From Clostridia bacterium (GTDB taxonomy: Bacteria; Bacillota; Clostridia; Christensenellales; Aristaeellaceae): a stretch of 54,166 nucleotides of DNA. This document shows positions 47,301 to 53,303 of this stretch, in pieces; within the stretch, counting starts at the first letter, position 1, and the number at the start of each line of letters is the position of its first letter. The notes under the pieces were generated by a model. The model ran no database searches, was not told the DNA's origin, and was given only the letters and a program-made list of their open reading frames with translations. The translations under genes were made by a program, and so were the position numbers. The stretch covers positions 1 through 54,166 of the forward strand of contig JAFVVG010000042.1 in NCBI GenBank assembly GCA_017502305.1, in the 5' to 3' direction.

Positions 47301-47739
47301 GCAGAGCGTCGGGTGCAGCATAGTACACATTATGCGCCATGGTCACGCTCAGCAGGGACGCATGGTTGGCAAACACGCCGGGGAGCAGCGCCACCACGTC
47401 CAGCCCGCCGAGCACCGGGGGAATATCCACCCTTCCGGCACCCTGGTCCCGGTGGGCGGCAATCACGGCATAGCCATATTCGGGCAGCGGCACATAGGTC
47501 CACTCCCCCTCCGTTGCCGTTTGCTGCTGCGCCAGCTTCTCCGCAGCCTCCTCAGCCACCCGGGCAAAGGATTCTTCCGTCTGGCGCAGCCATTCGCCGG
47601 CGGTTTCCGTCTGCTCGTCAATCCTGGCCAGCGCTTCCGCCCTGGCCCACTGGATGCCTGCCCCCTCAATGGGAATCAGGCCCGTGCAGATACTAACCAC
47701 CAGCAATAAAGCAACGATTTTCTTCATGCAGTTTTTCAC
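38362..47739 (-). CDS. Giant BspA-like LRR_5 surface protein
   Basis: A 3125-residue protein from a GTG with GGAGGAG 7 nt upstream. Order: signal peptide (1-36, ending ARAEA); Glu/Gln-rich helix (~36-75); LRR-like unit (~80-170) ending GSYAARWA; an unnamed domain (~200-300, LREGSVFFLADP) and a long beta-rich region (~300-605), both shared with the island giant; Listeria-Bacteroides-like repeats (~605-870); a large LRR_5 array (~890-1965) with SLETVTLPEGLTSIG type units; more Listeria-Bacteroides repeats (~1968-2115 and ~2510-2580) alternating with LRR_5 (~2125-2480 and ~2590-2880); Big_2-type domains (~2894-3030); and a terminal LRR_5 module (3034-3125). BspA-like proteins bind host matrix or other bacteria. 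No sorting motif is seen. Monocistronic. Confidence 0.93.
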   Translation of the reverse strand: MKNCMKKIVALLLVVSICTGLIPIEGAGIQWARAEALARIDEQTETAGEWLRQTEESFARVAEEAAEKLAQQQTATEGEWTYVPLPEYGYAVIAAHRDQGAGRVDIPPVLGGLDVVALLPGVFANHASLLSVTMAHNVYYAAPDALPRGVAVRGYHGSYAARWAGEHRCAFENLSELDFVSGVVDCSDMDAANFIRHSETSVTLRALEAKRLREGSVFFLADPQNLYAISFYQVVSVGPEEGGLVTFTCETPDISHVLNSFEMENAVMVPDWDTVTLAEGVTLNEDSTLPQGAQSRAAESKTFGLDVSPQVKLGDKGKFTMKVGYHLTSTASAKYKNLELDSYEITTKEEYAIAYEFKYTIDPLERETEEGATSPEDYLQLCLMRAANAATPSAHKLKADKDLCKVMLFSLYGVVNFTLDVGVSVSFTGKVTMTYSSSVVTTHKYANGKMTSKSTPGEKSITLEAEAEIKAGLTISIKVLIFALEVSKLELFVGVKVKASYKIGYKEEIDRLGNMEPSMIIQSVEAQELSLAALNMLSCVQLDVNLLIELTATVGNDWVTILSHTWTLGDVPIASLHVHMSRLKYAMDGLWVKLVPMEPKDFLHKAINCTLMDQVTLMVPEISEKTPMGTLTLHGQKTLKEMPKLELPEHGVRVEEWYRDKKMNVPLDSLEVESGDILYGEAEDVDVITIVNYKGDVMLKSDATDALYCVGEDEQLDFSGLDLAQQEHVVGWVRVKSAEDLTFQGEVLEGVCPKVQGGSGDATWLAICDNDLTITFRDAKGGLLKELETGHFVNITEADLPEVKPEFDLDYARVVYGWRSSQEADSSVKYEFPCRMGAEVGDTLVLYLHAESIERIFETTEDQTSIDGGAQIPSGLNTYSGKDFYEYNLRDSRVIISGFKEEQSYVDESGETHEWTAVPEILVIPSAIDGVPVTAIGDSAFANLETLVSVKVPASVTSIGWGAFANCPELRKVDISACSGLKALPDNFVYGAAKLGGIAIPGSVTSIGSSAFEGCKALTAADINASIGDDAFAGCEKLSTVTLRNRVSSIGEGAFRNCTALTSLTIPCSAKTVGEEFINGCTSLENLIFDGAPTKITEGMLRIGQGSRLQSLELKLGVMELDYSIFRNGGEGHYNLTSLSLPQAMRNASADVMKMTSVEKLTVHDLGVLGDSFARECTTLRELSFSQGVIKRNSFAGCTNLEKLSIGDGVYAIGEGAFRNCTSLTGVTIGKNVLTIGREAFRGCTALETLVMGDEIETVGAYAFADCGALTSVDLGNSLKNLGDYIFYNCGQLEAVYIPSTVEAFGYGVLHNCQSVKHLTVGGPGLPELDAAKLLGRMNNSSLETLVVGEGVKRISDKAFCNPVSNYYVGHPNLRSVVLPSTLESIGEKAFALCSSLETVTLPEGLTSIGAQAFEGCTKLDLICSDKMQLVSIGNYAFEDCTSLTNINLGDSLLTVGMYAFEGCTGLTEMRFPPSVSQMGYGVLYNCKNLRHLALGGPAMPTFDIRTFIGRIEDSQLETVEIGEGVTAIPEGAFCNPASNYYVGHPNLRSVVLPSTVTSIGDKAFALCSGLETLTLPEGLTSIGALAFEGCAKLDLICNDRMQLESIGNYAFKNCASLTNINLGDSLHTVGMYAFTGCTSLEELRFPPSLAKYDYGVVYNCSGLKKLTLGGPLTPEMDIQRFIGRIDNGLLETVVIAEGVEKINDGAFRNPVSNFYVGHAKLRTVVLPSTVKSIGEEAFAACVSLTDLELPAGLKTIGGWAFSGCSALKLICSDRMQLESIGAYAFENCTSLTGINLGSRLKNVERYAFMGCGALKELHFPPTVESFSYGVIYKCGGLKHLTIGGPAQKEFNGRDLIGYIENASLETLTIGEGVEVLCDRAFSNFTSWNHGFKKLRQVSLPSTLKTIGEEAFAECSALEVLHLPVGVESIASNAFEGCTALKTLQTSGQSDAVSGFAQNNGYGYQAETVSHTLTLMMGEEAHYTQETRIGAPLAEVLAAHIPAGAAGMVFDGWRLDAAGEIRFAGGSMPGCDLVLHAAFVPGHTLRYVAAGEGKTLYTAEFTVGEGHELPWPQEPSVSGWRFEGWFTDAALTRKHVSGSRMGKTDVTVYGKMVPHYAGAVYAPVEGGWMLTHFALTDEKNTEVWLPGSVNGRPVVAIAAGAFAEAQGITRLHLPDSLVTIEDGALAELPALAWITTGPGCQGYTAAEGVLYTADMGTLVCFPPRKPATVLAVPETVHTIGPRACAGHAWLLRAELGDHVKTLGREAFADCQQMTSFAAYGLESIGQDALPLSLNLTVYGPVKEGVLREYLLISDGPNPTFQSPYNLYRINLNIDGDFVTAIGLEAGSRLPEGFVYGEMADGTVIHTWYTDERLTTPWERERATPAAELELYAPLLELYAYEEETFIVNGEEEEGLRLTAYRGNGGAVTLPTEIDGMTVYALGEGFLAECHGVVASLQIGSQMLDIADTALEAPQVHPFGGVVLADEGSYAARWAAEKGYKVNGGVYTLRFETNGGASIAEKTVTAGAYVRLPVPVRSGCEFLGWYLDEGLFTPVELEDDCFVAPGRSLTLYAEWDGEGTRWPFEFEEKNGEMIITAFTGKETQLTIPESIHGLPVTEIGDSAFAGTALASITLPDTVRRVGWRAFAGTNLTSVALPGVEAIAEAAFADCAELREISLPATLTSMGDRAFDGCGALAAITVEEGGVYTGVDGVLFKGQTLVRYPAARDGAEYTLPPTVSSIGMGAFAGAAELTVVTLHDGLAEIGEDAFCDCAGLRAFHMTDAMAVTVIPKGAFSGCSALSSVKLSPGVTAIEKEAFQGCPLLTEIYLPATVEKIDSMAFSSTAPQWMTVQGVYGSAAAVFAKENGFAFVDPDSEMVEMLTILGGNRLALGSITPCEAEITPASAVVGGELRWTSSDESVVYFYGNEAHAVGLGTADITVTAPNGVYAVMTVEVFRPVMVPSADRLILLPGQAAVIDMLPAAEGCLWSSADEAVATVENGRVLALKAGETTITCAANGETVSISLVVADELNTLKLPAAVTAVEAEAFLNSAEVERIILGGQTTTVGARAFAGCAGLAQAEIPAGVTDIEPQAFDGCAQLTLLCVRDSAAHAYAAANGIPYALVGE
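41900..44000 (-). repeat. Four tandem 174-residue LRR super-repeats
   Basis: Blocks recur every 520-522 bp; the homologous IGRIxxSxLET-type segments fall at ~43732, 43210, 42689 and 42169. Each block holds VSNYYVGHPNLRSVVLPST, a LEGLTSIG-like LRR, CSDRMQLESIG, and FPPS...YGVxYNC units. The middle copies (around 42830-43130 and 43350-43650) look close to 88% identical by eye in DNA, so they are young duplications open to recombination. Confidence 0.85.
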
Positions 47740-47793
47740 CGGAATACTCCTCCGTTTCCCCGCGCAAGCGGCCCTCCGCCTGCTATTGCACCC

Positions 47794-47822
47794 ATTTTAC
47801 CTTATTCTGCCTCGCCCGTCAA
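47794..47822 (-). promoter_or_regulatory. Predicted promoter of the giant LRR gene
   Basis: Minus strand TTGACG (47822-47817), 17 bp, TAAAAT (47799-47794), 55 bp upstream of the GTG. Confidence 0.7.
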
Positions 47823-47841
47823 CGCACAGGCATGCCGCCAC

Positions 47842-47874
47842 AAAAAAAGGACGGCCGAAGCCGTCCTTTTTTTG
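47842..47874 (-). terminator. Terminator of alaS
   Basis: A perfect stem with A- and T-runs: AAAAAAAGGACGGC, CGAA loop, GCCGTCCTTTTTTT. Confidence 0.95.
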
Positions 47875-47883
47875 TGAATCACA

Positions 47884-49848
47884 TTATTTGTTGATAACAG
47901 CCTTGATGCGGCGCACGCCGGCGGAAGAGGACTCTTCCTTCTGGATCTTGAAGTTGACCAGATCGCCGGTGTTCTCGGCATGGGGGCCGCCGCAGATCTC
48001 GAAGGAGAACTCGCCCATCTTGTAGGTGCGGACCTTCTCGCCGTACTTGCTTTCGAACAGGCCGATGGCACCCTTGGCCTTGGCTTCCGGCACGGTCATC
48101 TCTTCGCAGACGACGGGGGCCTTAGCCTGGATGGCCTCGTTCACCAGCTTTTCGACTTCAGCCAGCTCCTCGGGGGTCACCTTGCGGCCGAAGGAGAAGT
48201 CGAAGCGCAGGCGCTCGGCGGTGATGTTGGAGCCCTTCTGGGCCACCTCGTCGCCCAGAACCTTGCGCAGGGCGGCGTGGAGCAGGTGGGTGGCGGTGTG
48301 CAGCTTGGCGGTTTCCTCGCTGTGGTCAGCCAGGCCGCCCTTGAACTTCTGATCGGCGCCCTGGTGGCTCAGCTCCTGGTGCTTCTTGAAGCGCTCGGCG
48401 AAGTCATTTTCGTCCACCTTCAGGCCCTTTTCAGCAGCCAGCTCGATGGTCATTTCGATCGGGAAGCCGAAGGTATCGTAGAGCTTGAAGGCGCTGCGGC
48501 CGTCCAGGGTGTTCAGGGTGGCCATGCGAGCGTTCACAGCAGCCACGAGGGCAGCCTCGTCACCGGCGTTGGCAGCCTCGATAATGGGCAGCATGTCGGG
48601 AGAGGGGCGCAGCTTCTTGGTCTTGGCCAGCTCGGCGGCGAAGGCAGCCTTGTCGGCGGCGTCCAGGATGGACTGCAGCAGGGCCTTGGTGTTCACGGTG
48701 TTGTTGTACACCTTGTCGAATTCCTTCTCGCCCTGCTTCAGGGTGCGGGCAAAGCGGCCTTCTTCCAGCTTCAGCTGCTCGATCACAAAGGCGGCATTGC
48801 GCTCCAGCTCGGGGTACACGCTCTTGTACTGGTCGATGATGACCTGGGCGATCTCGGCGGTGAAGCCTTCAGCCATGCCCAGCTGCATGCCGTAGCGCAC
48901 AGCGCGGCGGATCAGGCGGCGGAGGATGTAGCCCTGGTCAGTATTGGAGGGGGACACACCACGGTCATCGCCCAGGATGAAGGTGGAGGTGCGCATATGG
49001 TCGGCGATAATGCGGAAGGCCTTGGTGTTCTCGTCATCGGGCACATACTTCTTGCCGGAGAGCTCCTCCACCTTGCCCAGGATGCGCTCGAAGATCTCGG
49101 TCTCGTAAACGGACTTCTTGCCCGTCAGCACGCAGATGGTGCGCTCCAGGCCCATGCCGGTGTCCACATTCTTCTGCTCCAGGGGGATGAAGGTGCCGTC
49201 CGCCTGCTTGTTATACTGCATGAACACGTCGTTCCAGATCTCCAGATAGGCGCCGCACTTGCAGGCAGGGGAACAATTGGGGCCGCAGGGCTCCTTCACG
49301 ATGATGAACATCTCGGTATCGGGGCCGCAGGGGCCGGTCAGGCCGGCGGGGCCCCACCAGTTGTGCTCCTTGGGCAGGAAGAACAGGTGATCCTCGGCCA
49401 CGCCCAGGCTGCGCCAGATATCGGCGGCCTCGTTGTCGCGGGGGCAGTCCTCGTCGCCCTCAAAGACGGTGAAGGCCAGCTTATCCTTGTCCAGGCCCAG
49501 GTAATCGGAGCTGGTGAGGAACTCCCAGGACCAGGGGATCATTTCCTTCTTGAAATAATCGCCCAGGGACCAGTTGCCCAGCATTTCGAAGAAGGTCAGG
49601 TGAGAAGGATCGCCCACGTCGTCGATATCGCCGGTGCGGATGCACTTCTGCACGTCGGTGAGGCGGGTGCCAGCGGGGTGCTTCTGGCCCAGCAGATAGG
49701 GCACCAGGGGATGCATGCCGGCGGTGGTGAACAGCACGGTGGGGTCGTTCTCCGGGATCACGGAGGCGGACTGGATGCGGTGATGGCCCTTGGTCTCCAT
49801 GAAAGCCTGGAACATTTCGCGCAGCTGCGCGGCGGTAATGTTCTTCAT
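47884..49848 (-). CDS. alaS: Alanyl-tRNA synthetase, short form without C-Ala domain
   Basis: A 654-residue protein that charges tRNA-Ala. The catalytic domain is complete (PENDPTVLFTTAGMHPL, TFFEMLGNWSLGDYFKKE, NVDTGMGLERT). The editing domain has HTATHLLHAALRKVLG and SFEICGGPHAENTGD, where the common CGGTH reads CGGPH but the metal-binding Cys and His remain. The protein stops ~25 residues after this, so the C-terminal C-Ala domain of ordinary ~875-residue enzymes is absent. About 75 extra residues (KALLQSILDAADKAAFA region) lie between the tRNA-recognition and editing parts. The ATG at 49848 is chosen over TTG 49854 by spacing from GGAG. Whether this is the only AlaRS cannot be told. Confidence 0.93.
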   Translation of the reverse strand: MKNITAAQLREMFQAFMETKGHHRIQSASVIPENDPTVLFTTAGMHPLVPYLLGQKHPAGTRLTDVQKCIRTGDIDDVGDPSHLTFFEMLGNWSLGDYFKKEMIPWSWEFLTSSDYLGLDKDKLAFTVFEGDEDCPRDNEAADIWRSLGVAEDHLFFLPKEHNWWGPAGLTGPCGPDTEMFIIVKEPCGPNCSPACKCGAYLEIWNDVFMQYNKQADGTFIPLEQKNVDTGMGLERTICVLTGKKSVYETEIFERILGKVEELSGKKYVPDDENTKAFRIIADHMRTSTFILGDDRGVSPSNTDQGYILRRLIRRAVRYGMQLGMAEGFTAEIAQVIIDQYKSVYPELERNAAFVIEQLKLEEGRFARTLKQGEKEFDKVYNNTVNTKALLQSILDAADKAAFAAELAKTKKLRPSPDMLPIIEAANAGDEAALVAAVNARMATLNTLDGRSAFKLYDTFGFPIEMTIELAAEKGLKVDENDFAERFKKHQELSHQGADQKFKGGLADHSEETAKLHTATHLLHAALRKVLGDEVAQKGSNITAERLRFDFSFGRKVTPEELAEVEKLVNEAIQAKAPVVCEEMTVPEAKAKGAIGLFESKYGEKVRTYKMGEFSFEICGGPHAENTGDLVNFKIQKEESSSAGVRRIKAVINK

Positions 49849-49902
49849 GCGCAAAAACTCCTTCCAAATATCGCGGTTTCCCGCGGAACAATCGTACCGT
49901 TT

Positions 49903-49931
49903 ATTATAGCAAAAGAAGATAGCCTTTGCAA
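49903..49931 (-). promoter_or_regulatory. Promoter of alaS
   Basis: Minus strand TTGCAA (49931-49926), 17 bp, perfect TATAAT (49908-49903) with TGC before it. The leader is only ~50 nt and carries a small CGCGG hairpin, too short for a T-box. Confidence 0.75.
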
Positions 49932-49964
49932 GAAAAAACGTGATAAACCGGCAGGAATCGGCCC

Positions 49965-49995
49965 TTGCCGGGCGAATAGCCTAATGAACTATACT
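49965..49995 (+). promoter_or_regulatory. Possible promoter of the MATE gene
   Basis: TATACT at 49990-49995; the nearest -35-like TTGCCG (49965-49970) is 19 bp away, so the match is weak. Confidence 0.35.
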
Positions 49996-50021
49996 TCCCA
50001 CGCCAAAGGAGCATCCGCATT

Positions 50022-51371
50022 ATGCCGTCCCGCACCAAGGATATGACCCAGGGCAGCCCCGCCAGGCTGATTCTGTTTTTCTGCCTGCCGATCCTGGCGG
50101 GCAACATTTTCCAGCAGCTCTACAGCCTGGTGGACACCTTTGTGGTGGGCCGGGTGGAAGGCGTTACGGCCCTGGCGGCGGTTTCCTCCGCCGGCTGGCT
50201 GGACTGGACACTGCTGGGCCTGGCCATGGGCCTTGCCCAAGGCTTCGCCATTCAGATCGCCCAGAGCTTCGGCGCCGGGGATTTTGATGAGCTCCGCCGG
50301 GCCACCGGCCAGAGCCTGACGCTCTCCGCCGGGATTGTGCTGGTGCTGGAGATCATCGCCCAGGCGTTGCTGCGGCCCGTGCTGACGCTGATGAACACGC
50401 CGCCGGACACCTACGAGCTGACCTGCCTGTACCTGAGGATCATCTTCGGCGGCTTGCCGGTGGTAATGGGCTTCAACCTGCTGGCCGGCTTCCTGCGTTC
50501 GGTGGGCAACAGCCGCACGCCGCTGATCGCCATGGTCACCGCCGCCCTGTGCAATATCGCCCTGGACGTGCTCTTCGTGGCCTTCTTTGGCTGGAGCGTA
50601 AAGGGCGTTGCCATCGCCACGGTGATTTCCCAGGGCCTGAGCTGCCTGATCTGCCTGACGGCGGTGATGCGCCTGCCCGTCTTCCGCATTACTGCCAGGG
50701 ACCTGCGCCCCACCCGGGACATCGCTGGGCGGCTGATGAAGCTGGGCCTGCCCATTGGCTTCCAGAATTTCATTATTTCCATTGGCGGCTTGGTGCTGCA
50801 GGGCGTGGTGAACGCCCAGGGCTTCATCTTCATGGCAGGTTACAGCGCCGCCAGCCGCCTGCAGGGCCTTATTGAGCTGGCAGGCACAGCCCTCAGCGCC
50901 GCGGTGGGTACCTTCACCGGGCAGAACTTCGGTGCCCGGAAGCTGGACCGCGTCAGGCTGGGCCTGCGCAAATCCGTGCAAATCGGCACCATCATGGCCG
51001 TCATCGTGGCCGCGGTGGTGCTCATCTGGGGCAAGCCGCTCCTGCGCCTCTTCATCCAGGACGATCCCGCCATTGTGGAGCAGGTGCTCACCTATGGCCA
51101 CCGGTTCCTGATCTTCATGGGCTCGGGCCTGTTCGCCTTGTATATGCTGTTTGTGTACCGCTCCACCCTGCAGGGCCTGGGCGATACCTTCGTGCCCATG
51201 ATCAGCGGCATTGTGGAGCTTTTCATGCGCATCGGCAGCGCGCTGCTTCTTCCCCTGTTCATGGGCGAGTGGGGCATCTATCTTTCTGAAATCATGGCCT
51301 GGGTCGGGGCGGCGGTGCTGCTGATCTGGGGCTACTACCACCGCGTCCGCCTGCTTTCTTCCAGGATGTGA
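50022..51371 (+). CDS. MATE-family multidrug efflux transporter
   Basis: A 449-residue membrane protein with twelve hydrophobic segments in two halves. It begins with the MATE pattern (GSPARLILFFCLPILAGNIF, then QLYSLVDTFVVGRVEG) and repeats FQNFIISIGGLVLQGVVNAQG in the second half. MATE pumps expel cationic drugs by Na+ or H+ antiport. AAGGAG lies ~10 nt before the ATG. It is divergent from alaS and is followed 79 bp later by an AraC-GyrI regulator gene, suggesting a drug-response role. Confidence 0.93.
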   Translation: MPSRTKDMTQGSPARLILFFCLPILAGNIFQQLYSLVDTFVVGRVEGVTALAAVSSAGWLDWTLLGLAMGLAQGFAIQIAQSFGAGDFDELRRATGQSLTLSAGIVLVLEIIAQALLRPVLTLMNTPPDTYELTCLYLRIIFGGLPVVMGFNLLAGFLRSVGNSRTPLIAMVTAALCNIALDVLFVAFFGWSVKGVAIATVISQGLSCLICLTAVMRLPVFRITARDLRPTRDIAGRLMKLGLPIGFQNFIISIGGLVLQGVVNAQGFIFMAGYSAASRLQGLIELAGTALSAAVGTFTGQNFGARKLDRVRLGLRKSVQIGTIMAVIVAAVVLIWGKPLLRLFIQDDPAIVEQVLTYGHRFLIFMGSGLFALYMLFVYRSTLQGLGDTFVPMISGIVELFMRIGSALLLPLFMGEWGIYLSEIMAWVGAAVLLIWGYYHRVRLLSSRM

Positions 51372-51396
51372 CCGCCTCCATTCCGCAGAAAAAGTC

Positions 51397-51426
51397 GGGA
51401 CAGGGCTGAAACCTGTGTGCTATCCT
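51397..51426 (+). promoter_or_regulatory. Possible promoter of the AraC-GyrI operon
   Basis: TATCCT (51421-51426) with TGC before it; GGGACA (51397-51402) is 18 bp upstream. Confidence 0.45.
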
Positions 51427-51450
51427 CATGCTGTCGAAAGGAGTGATCCC

Positions 51451-52266
51451 ATGCCCAACTGGATCGACAGCCTGCAAGGCGCCCTGGACTACATCGAAAC
51501 GCACCTGACGGAGGACATCCTGCCGGAGGACGTGGCGCAGAAGGCCTATGTGTCCGCGTTCCACTTCCAGCGGATCTTCCACGCCCTGTGCGGTGTGACC
51601 CTGGGCGAGTACGTCCGCTGCCGCCGCCTGACCCTGGCGGCCCAGGAGCTGTCCCGGGGCGAAAGCAAGGTCATCGACGTGGCGCTGAAATACGGCTACG
51701 ACTCACCGGACAGCTTTGCCCGGGCGTTCCAGAAATTCCACGGTGTCCTCCCCTCGGCCGCAAAGGAGAAGGGTGCAAAGCTCAACGCCTTTTCGCCCCT
51801 GCGCATCAATCTGACATTGGAGGGTGGAACTATGCTGGAATACAAGATCGTGAAAAAAGAGGCCTTCACCGTGATGGGCGTTGGCCGCATGTTCAACAAC
51901 GAAACCTCCTACCAGGAGATTCCCGCCTGGTGGGATGAATACCTGGCAAGCAAAGACAAGCCCGTACGGGGCGAGTTCGGTGTCTGCCTGGACGAGGACG
52001 GTAAGCTTTTTAATTACCTCATCGCCGACCTGTATCAGCCCTGGGCGGAGATCCCCGCCGGCTGCCAGGCGGCAACCTTCCCCGCCGGGGAGTGGGCGGT
52101 CTTCCCCTGCAAGCTCGCCACCCTGCAGGAGACCAACACCCGTGTGTGGAAGGAATGGCTGCCCTCCTGCAAGGACTATAAGCTTGGCGGCAGCTACAAC
52201 CTGGAGATGTACTCGCCTCCGGAGGAGGATTACGTGGAACTCTGGTTCCCGGTGGAAAGGGTGTAA
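51451..52266 (+). CDS. AraC-family regulator with GyrI-like effector domain
   Basis: A 271-residue protein. The N-terminal ~105 residues carry two AraC helix-turn-helix motifs (VAQKAYVSAFHFQRIF and VALKYGYDSPDSFARAF). The C-terminal ~145 residues form a GyrI/BmrR-type small-molecule-binding domain (EYKIVKKEAFTVMGVG at its start, PAGEWAVFPC and YVELWFPVER at its end), as in Rob and SoxS-like multidrug sensors. ATG 51451 has AAAGGAG upstream; the reading from 51415 would include the -10 box. First gene of a three-gene operon downstream of a MATE pump, so a role in sensing toxic compounds is likely. Confidence 0.93.
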   Translation: MPNWIDSLQGALDYIETHLTEDILPEDVAQKAYVSAFHFQRIFHALCGVTLGEYVRCRRLTLAAQELSRGESKVIDVALKYGYDSPDSFARAFQKFHGVLPSAAKEKGAKLNAFSPLRINLTLEGGTMLEYKIVKKEAFTVMGVGRMFNNETSYQEIPAWWDEYLASKDKPVRGEFGVCLDEDGKLFNYLIADLYQPWAEIPAGCQAATFPAGEWAVFPCKLATLQETNTRVWKEWLPSCKDYKLGGSYNLEMYSPPEEDYVELWFPVERV

Positions 52267-52269
52267 ATC

Positions 52270-52722
52270 ATGGAACGCATCATCAAGCCGGCCTTCACCG
52301 TCATTGGCAAAGAAGGCTCCACCCGGGATGGCGAAGGCTTCATCCAGCGGCTGTGGGCAGCTGCCAACGGCCATTTCGGTGAAATTGCCCATCTGGCCAA
52401 AATGGAGAATGGAAAGCTTGCCGGCGTGTGGGGCGCCATGAGCGACTTTTCCCGCAGCTTCCAGCCCTGGGAAGATGGCTTTACCCAGGGCCTGTACCTG
52501 GCCGGCGCCGAATGCGTAGACGGCGCTGAACCGCCCGCCGGCTGGATGAAGTGGGTCATCCCCGGGTATGAGTATATCCGGGTAGAATCAGGCCCCACCG
52601 CTTTCCCAGATACCCTGGCTTACCTGGCGCAAAGCGGCCTGGAACTTGCCGGCGCCGTGCACGATTTCACCGACCCCGCCACCGGCCGGGGATATATGTG
52701 CTTCCCCATCCGAAAGCTGTGA
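52270..52722 (+). CDS. Stand-alone GyrI-like small-molecule-binding protein
   Basis: A 150-residue protein with the GyrI-like pattern (RIIKPAFTVIGKEGST at the start, LAGAECVDGAEPPAGWMKW in the middle, YEYIRVESGPTAFPDTLAYL near the end). It starts 3 bp after the stop of the AraC-GyrI gene; the ribosome site (GGAAAGGG) lies in the end of that gene. Such single-domain proteins bind or hydrolyse hydrophobic compounds or sequester toxins. Exact ligand unknown. Confidence 0.85.
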   Translation: MERIIKPAFTVIGKEGSTRDGEGFIQRLWAAANGHFGEIAHLAKMENGKLAGVWGAMSDFSRSFQPWEDGFTQGLYLAGAECVDGAEPPAGWMKWVIPGYEYIRVESGPTAFPDTLAYLAQSGLELAGAVHDFTDPATGRGYMCFPIRKL

Positions 52723-52733
52723 AAGGAGCTCAC

Positions 52734-53150
52734 ATGAAAATTCTTGACTGCCCCGAGCAGGAAACCGGCGTGATCTACGAAGGCATCACCCGCTACAACA
52801 ACAGCTGCGTACCCCTGACGCAGGAAAAACGCTGGATTCCCATCCGCAAGAAGATCGTGGACGATGCGGGTAACATCATTGCCGGGTGCCTGGCGGAAAT
52901 GTACTGCTGGCACATCGCCTGGGTGGACGTGCTGTGGGTGGATGAGCCCTACCGCAAGCAGGGCCTGGGCAGCCAGCTGCTCAAGGCCGTGGAGGACGAG
53001 GCCCGGCAGGTCGGGTGCGAACTGATCCACCTGGACACCTTCGACTTCCAGGCCAAGGACTTTTACCTCCGCCACGGATACGAGGTTTTCGGCATCCTGG
53101 AGGACTGCCCCAAGGGACACCAGCGGTATAACCTGAAAAAGAAGCTGTAA
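52734..53150 (+). CDS. GNAT-family N-acetyltransferase
   Basis: A 138-residue acetyltransferase with the acetyl-CoA loop VDEPYRKQGLGSQLL and the C-terminal FYLRHGYEVFG motif. ATG at 52734 with AAAGGAG upstream, 11 bp after the GyrI-like gene, so third in that operon. The substrate could be a small amine or drug, in line with the neighbouring pump and sensors, but this is inference. The next inverted-repeat segment begins 16 bp after its stop. Confidence 0.88.
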   Translation: MKILDCPEQETGVIYEGITRYNNSCVPLTQEKRWIPIRKKIVDDAGNIIAGCLAEMYCWHIAWVDVLWVDEPYRKQGLGSQLLKAVEDEARQVGCELIHLDTFDFQAKDFYLRHGYEVFGILEDCPKGHQRYNLKKKL

Positions 53151-53165
53151 AAAAAGACGGAGCGC

Positions 53166-53196
53166 TTGGCGGGGGCGTTGTCAAGGAACAAGTTAT
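53166..53196 (+). repeat. Left 31-bp terminal inverted repeat
   Basis: It begins TTGGCGG and ends CAAGTTAT. Three mismatches to the reverse complement of the right copy. Confidence 0.75.
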
Positions 53197-53243
53197 CCGG
53201 TAACAAGCAAACGCAATGCACCAGAACGGTGCGTATAATTGCG

Positions 53244-53274
53244 TCCTCCCCAAATTGCGGGAGGATGAGTTTTT
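53244..53274 (+). terminator. Possible terminator between the two GNAT genes
   Basis: TCCTCCC (53244-53250) pairs with GGGAGGA (53259-53265), followed by TGAGTTTTT. It could end the plus-strand operon or fold in the minus transcript. Confidence 0.5.
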
Positions 53275-53303
53275 CGCCTGCTCGACCAATTGAAATTTGA
53301 CAA

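Noticed and set aside
38410..47709. Long plus-strand frames opposite the LRR giant
   Set aside because: The minus strand gives textbook LRR_5 repeats, a signal peptide, ribosome site, promoter and terminator; the plus frames have none.
49848..49931. T-box riboswitch upstream of alaS
   Set aside because: The leader between promoter and start is only ~50 nt with a small hairpin, far too short for a T-box.
47980..50046. 688-residue plus-strand frame opposite alaS
   Set aside because: The minus strand is an unmistakable alanyl-tRNA synthetase; the opposite frame arises from GC-rich codon bias.
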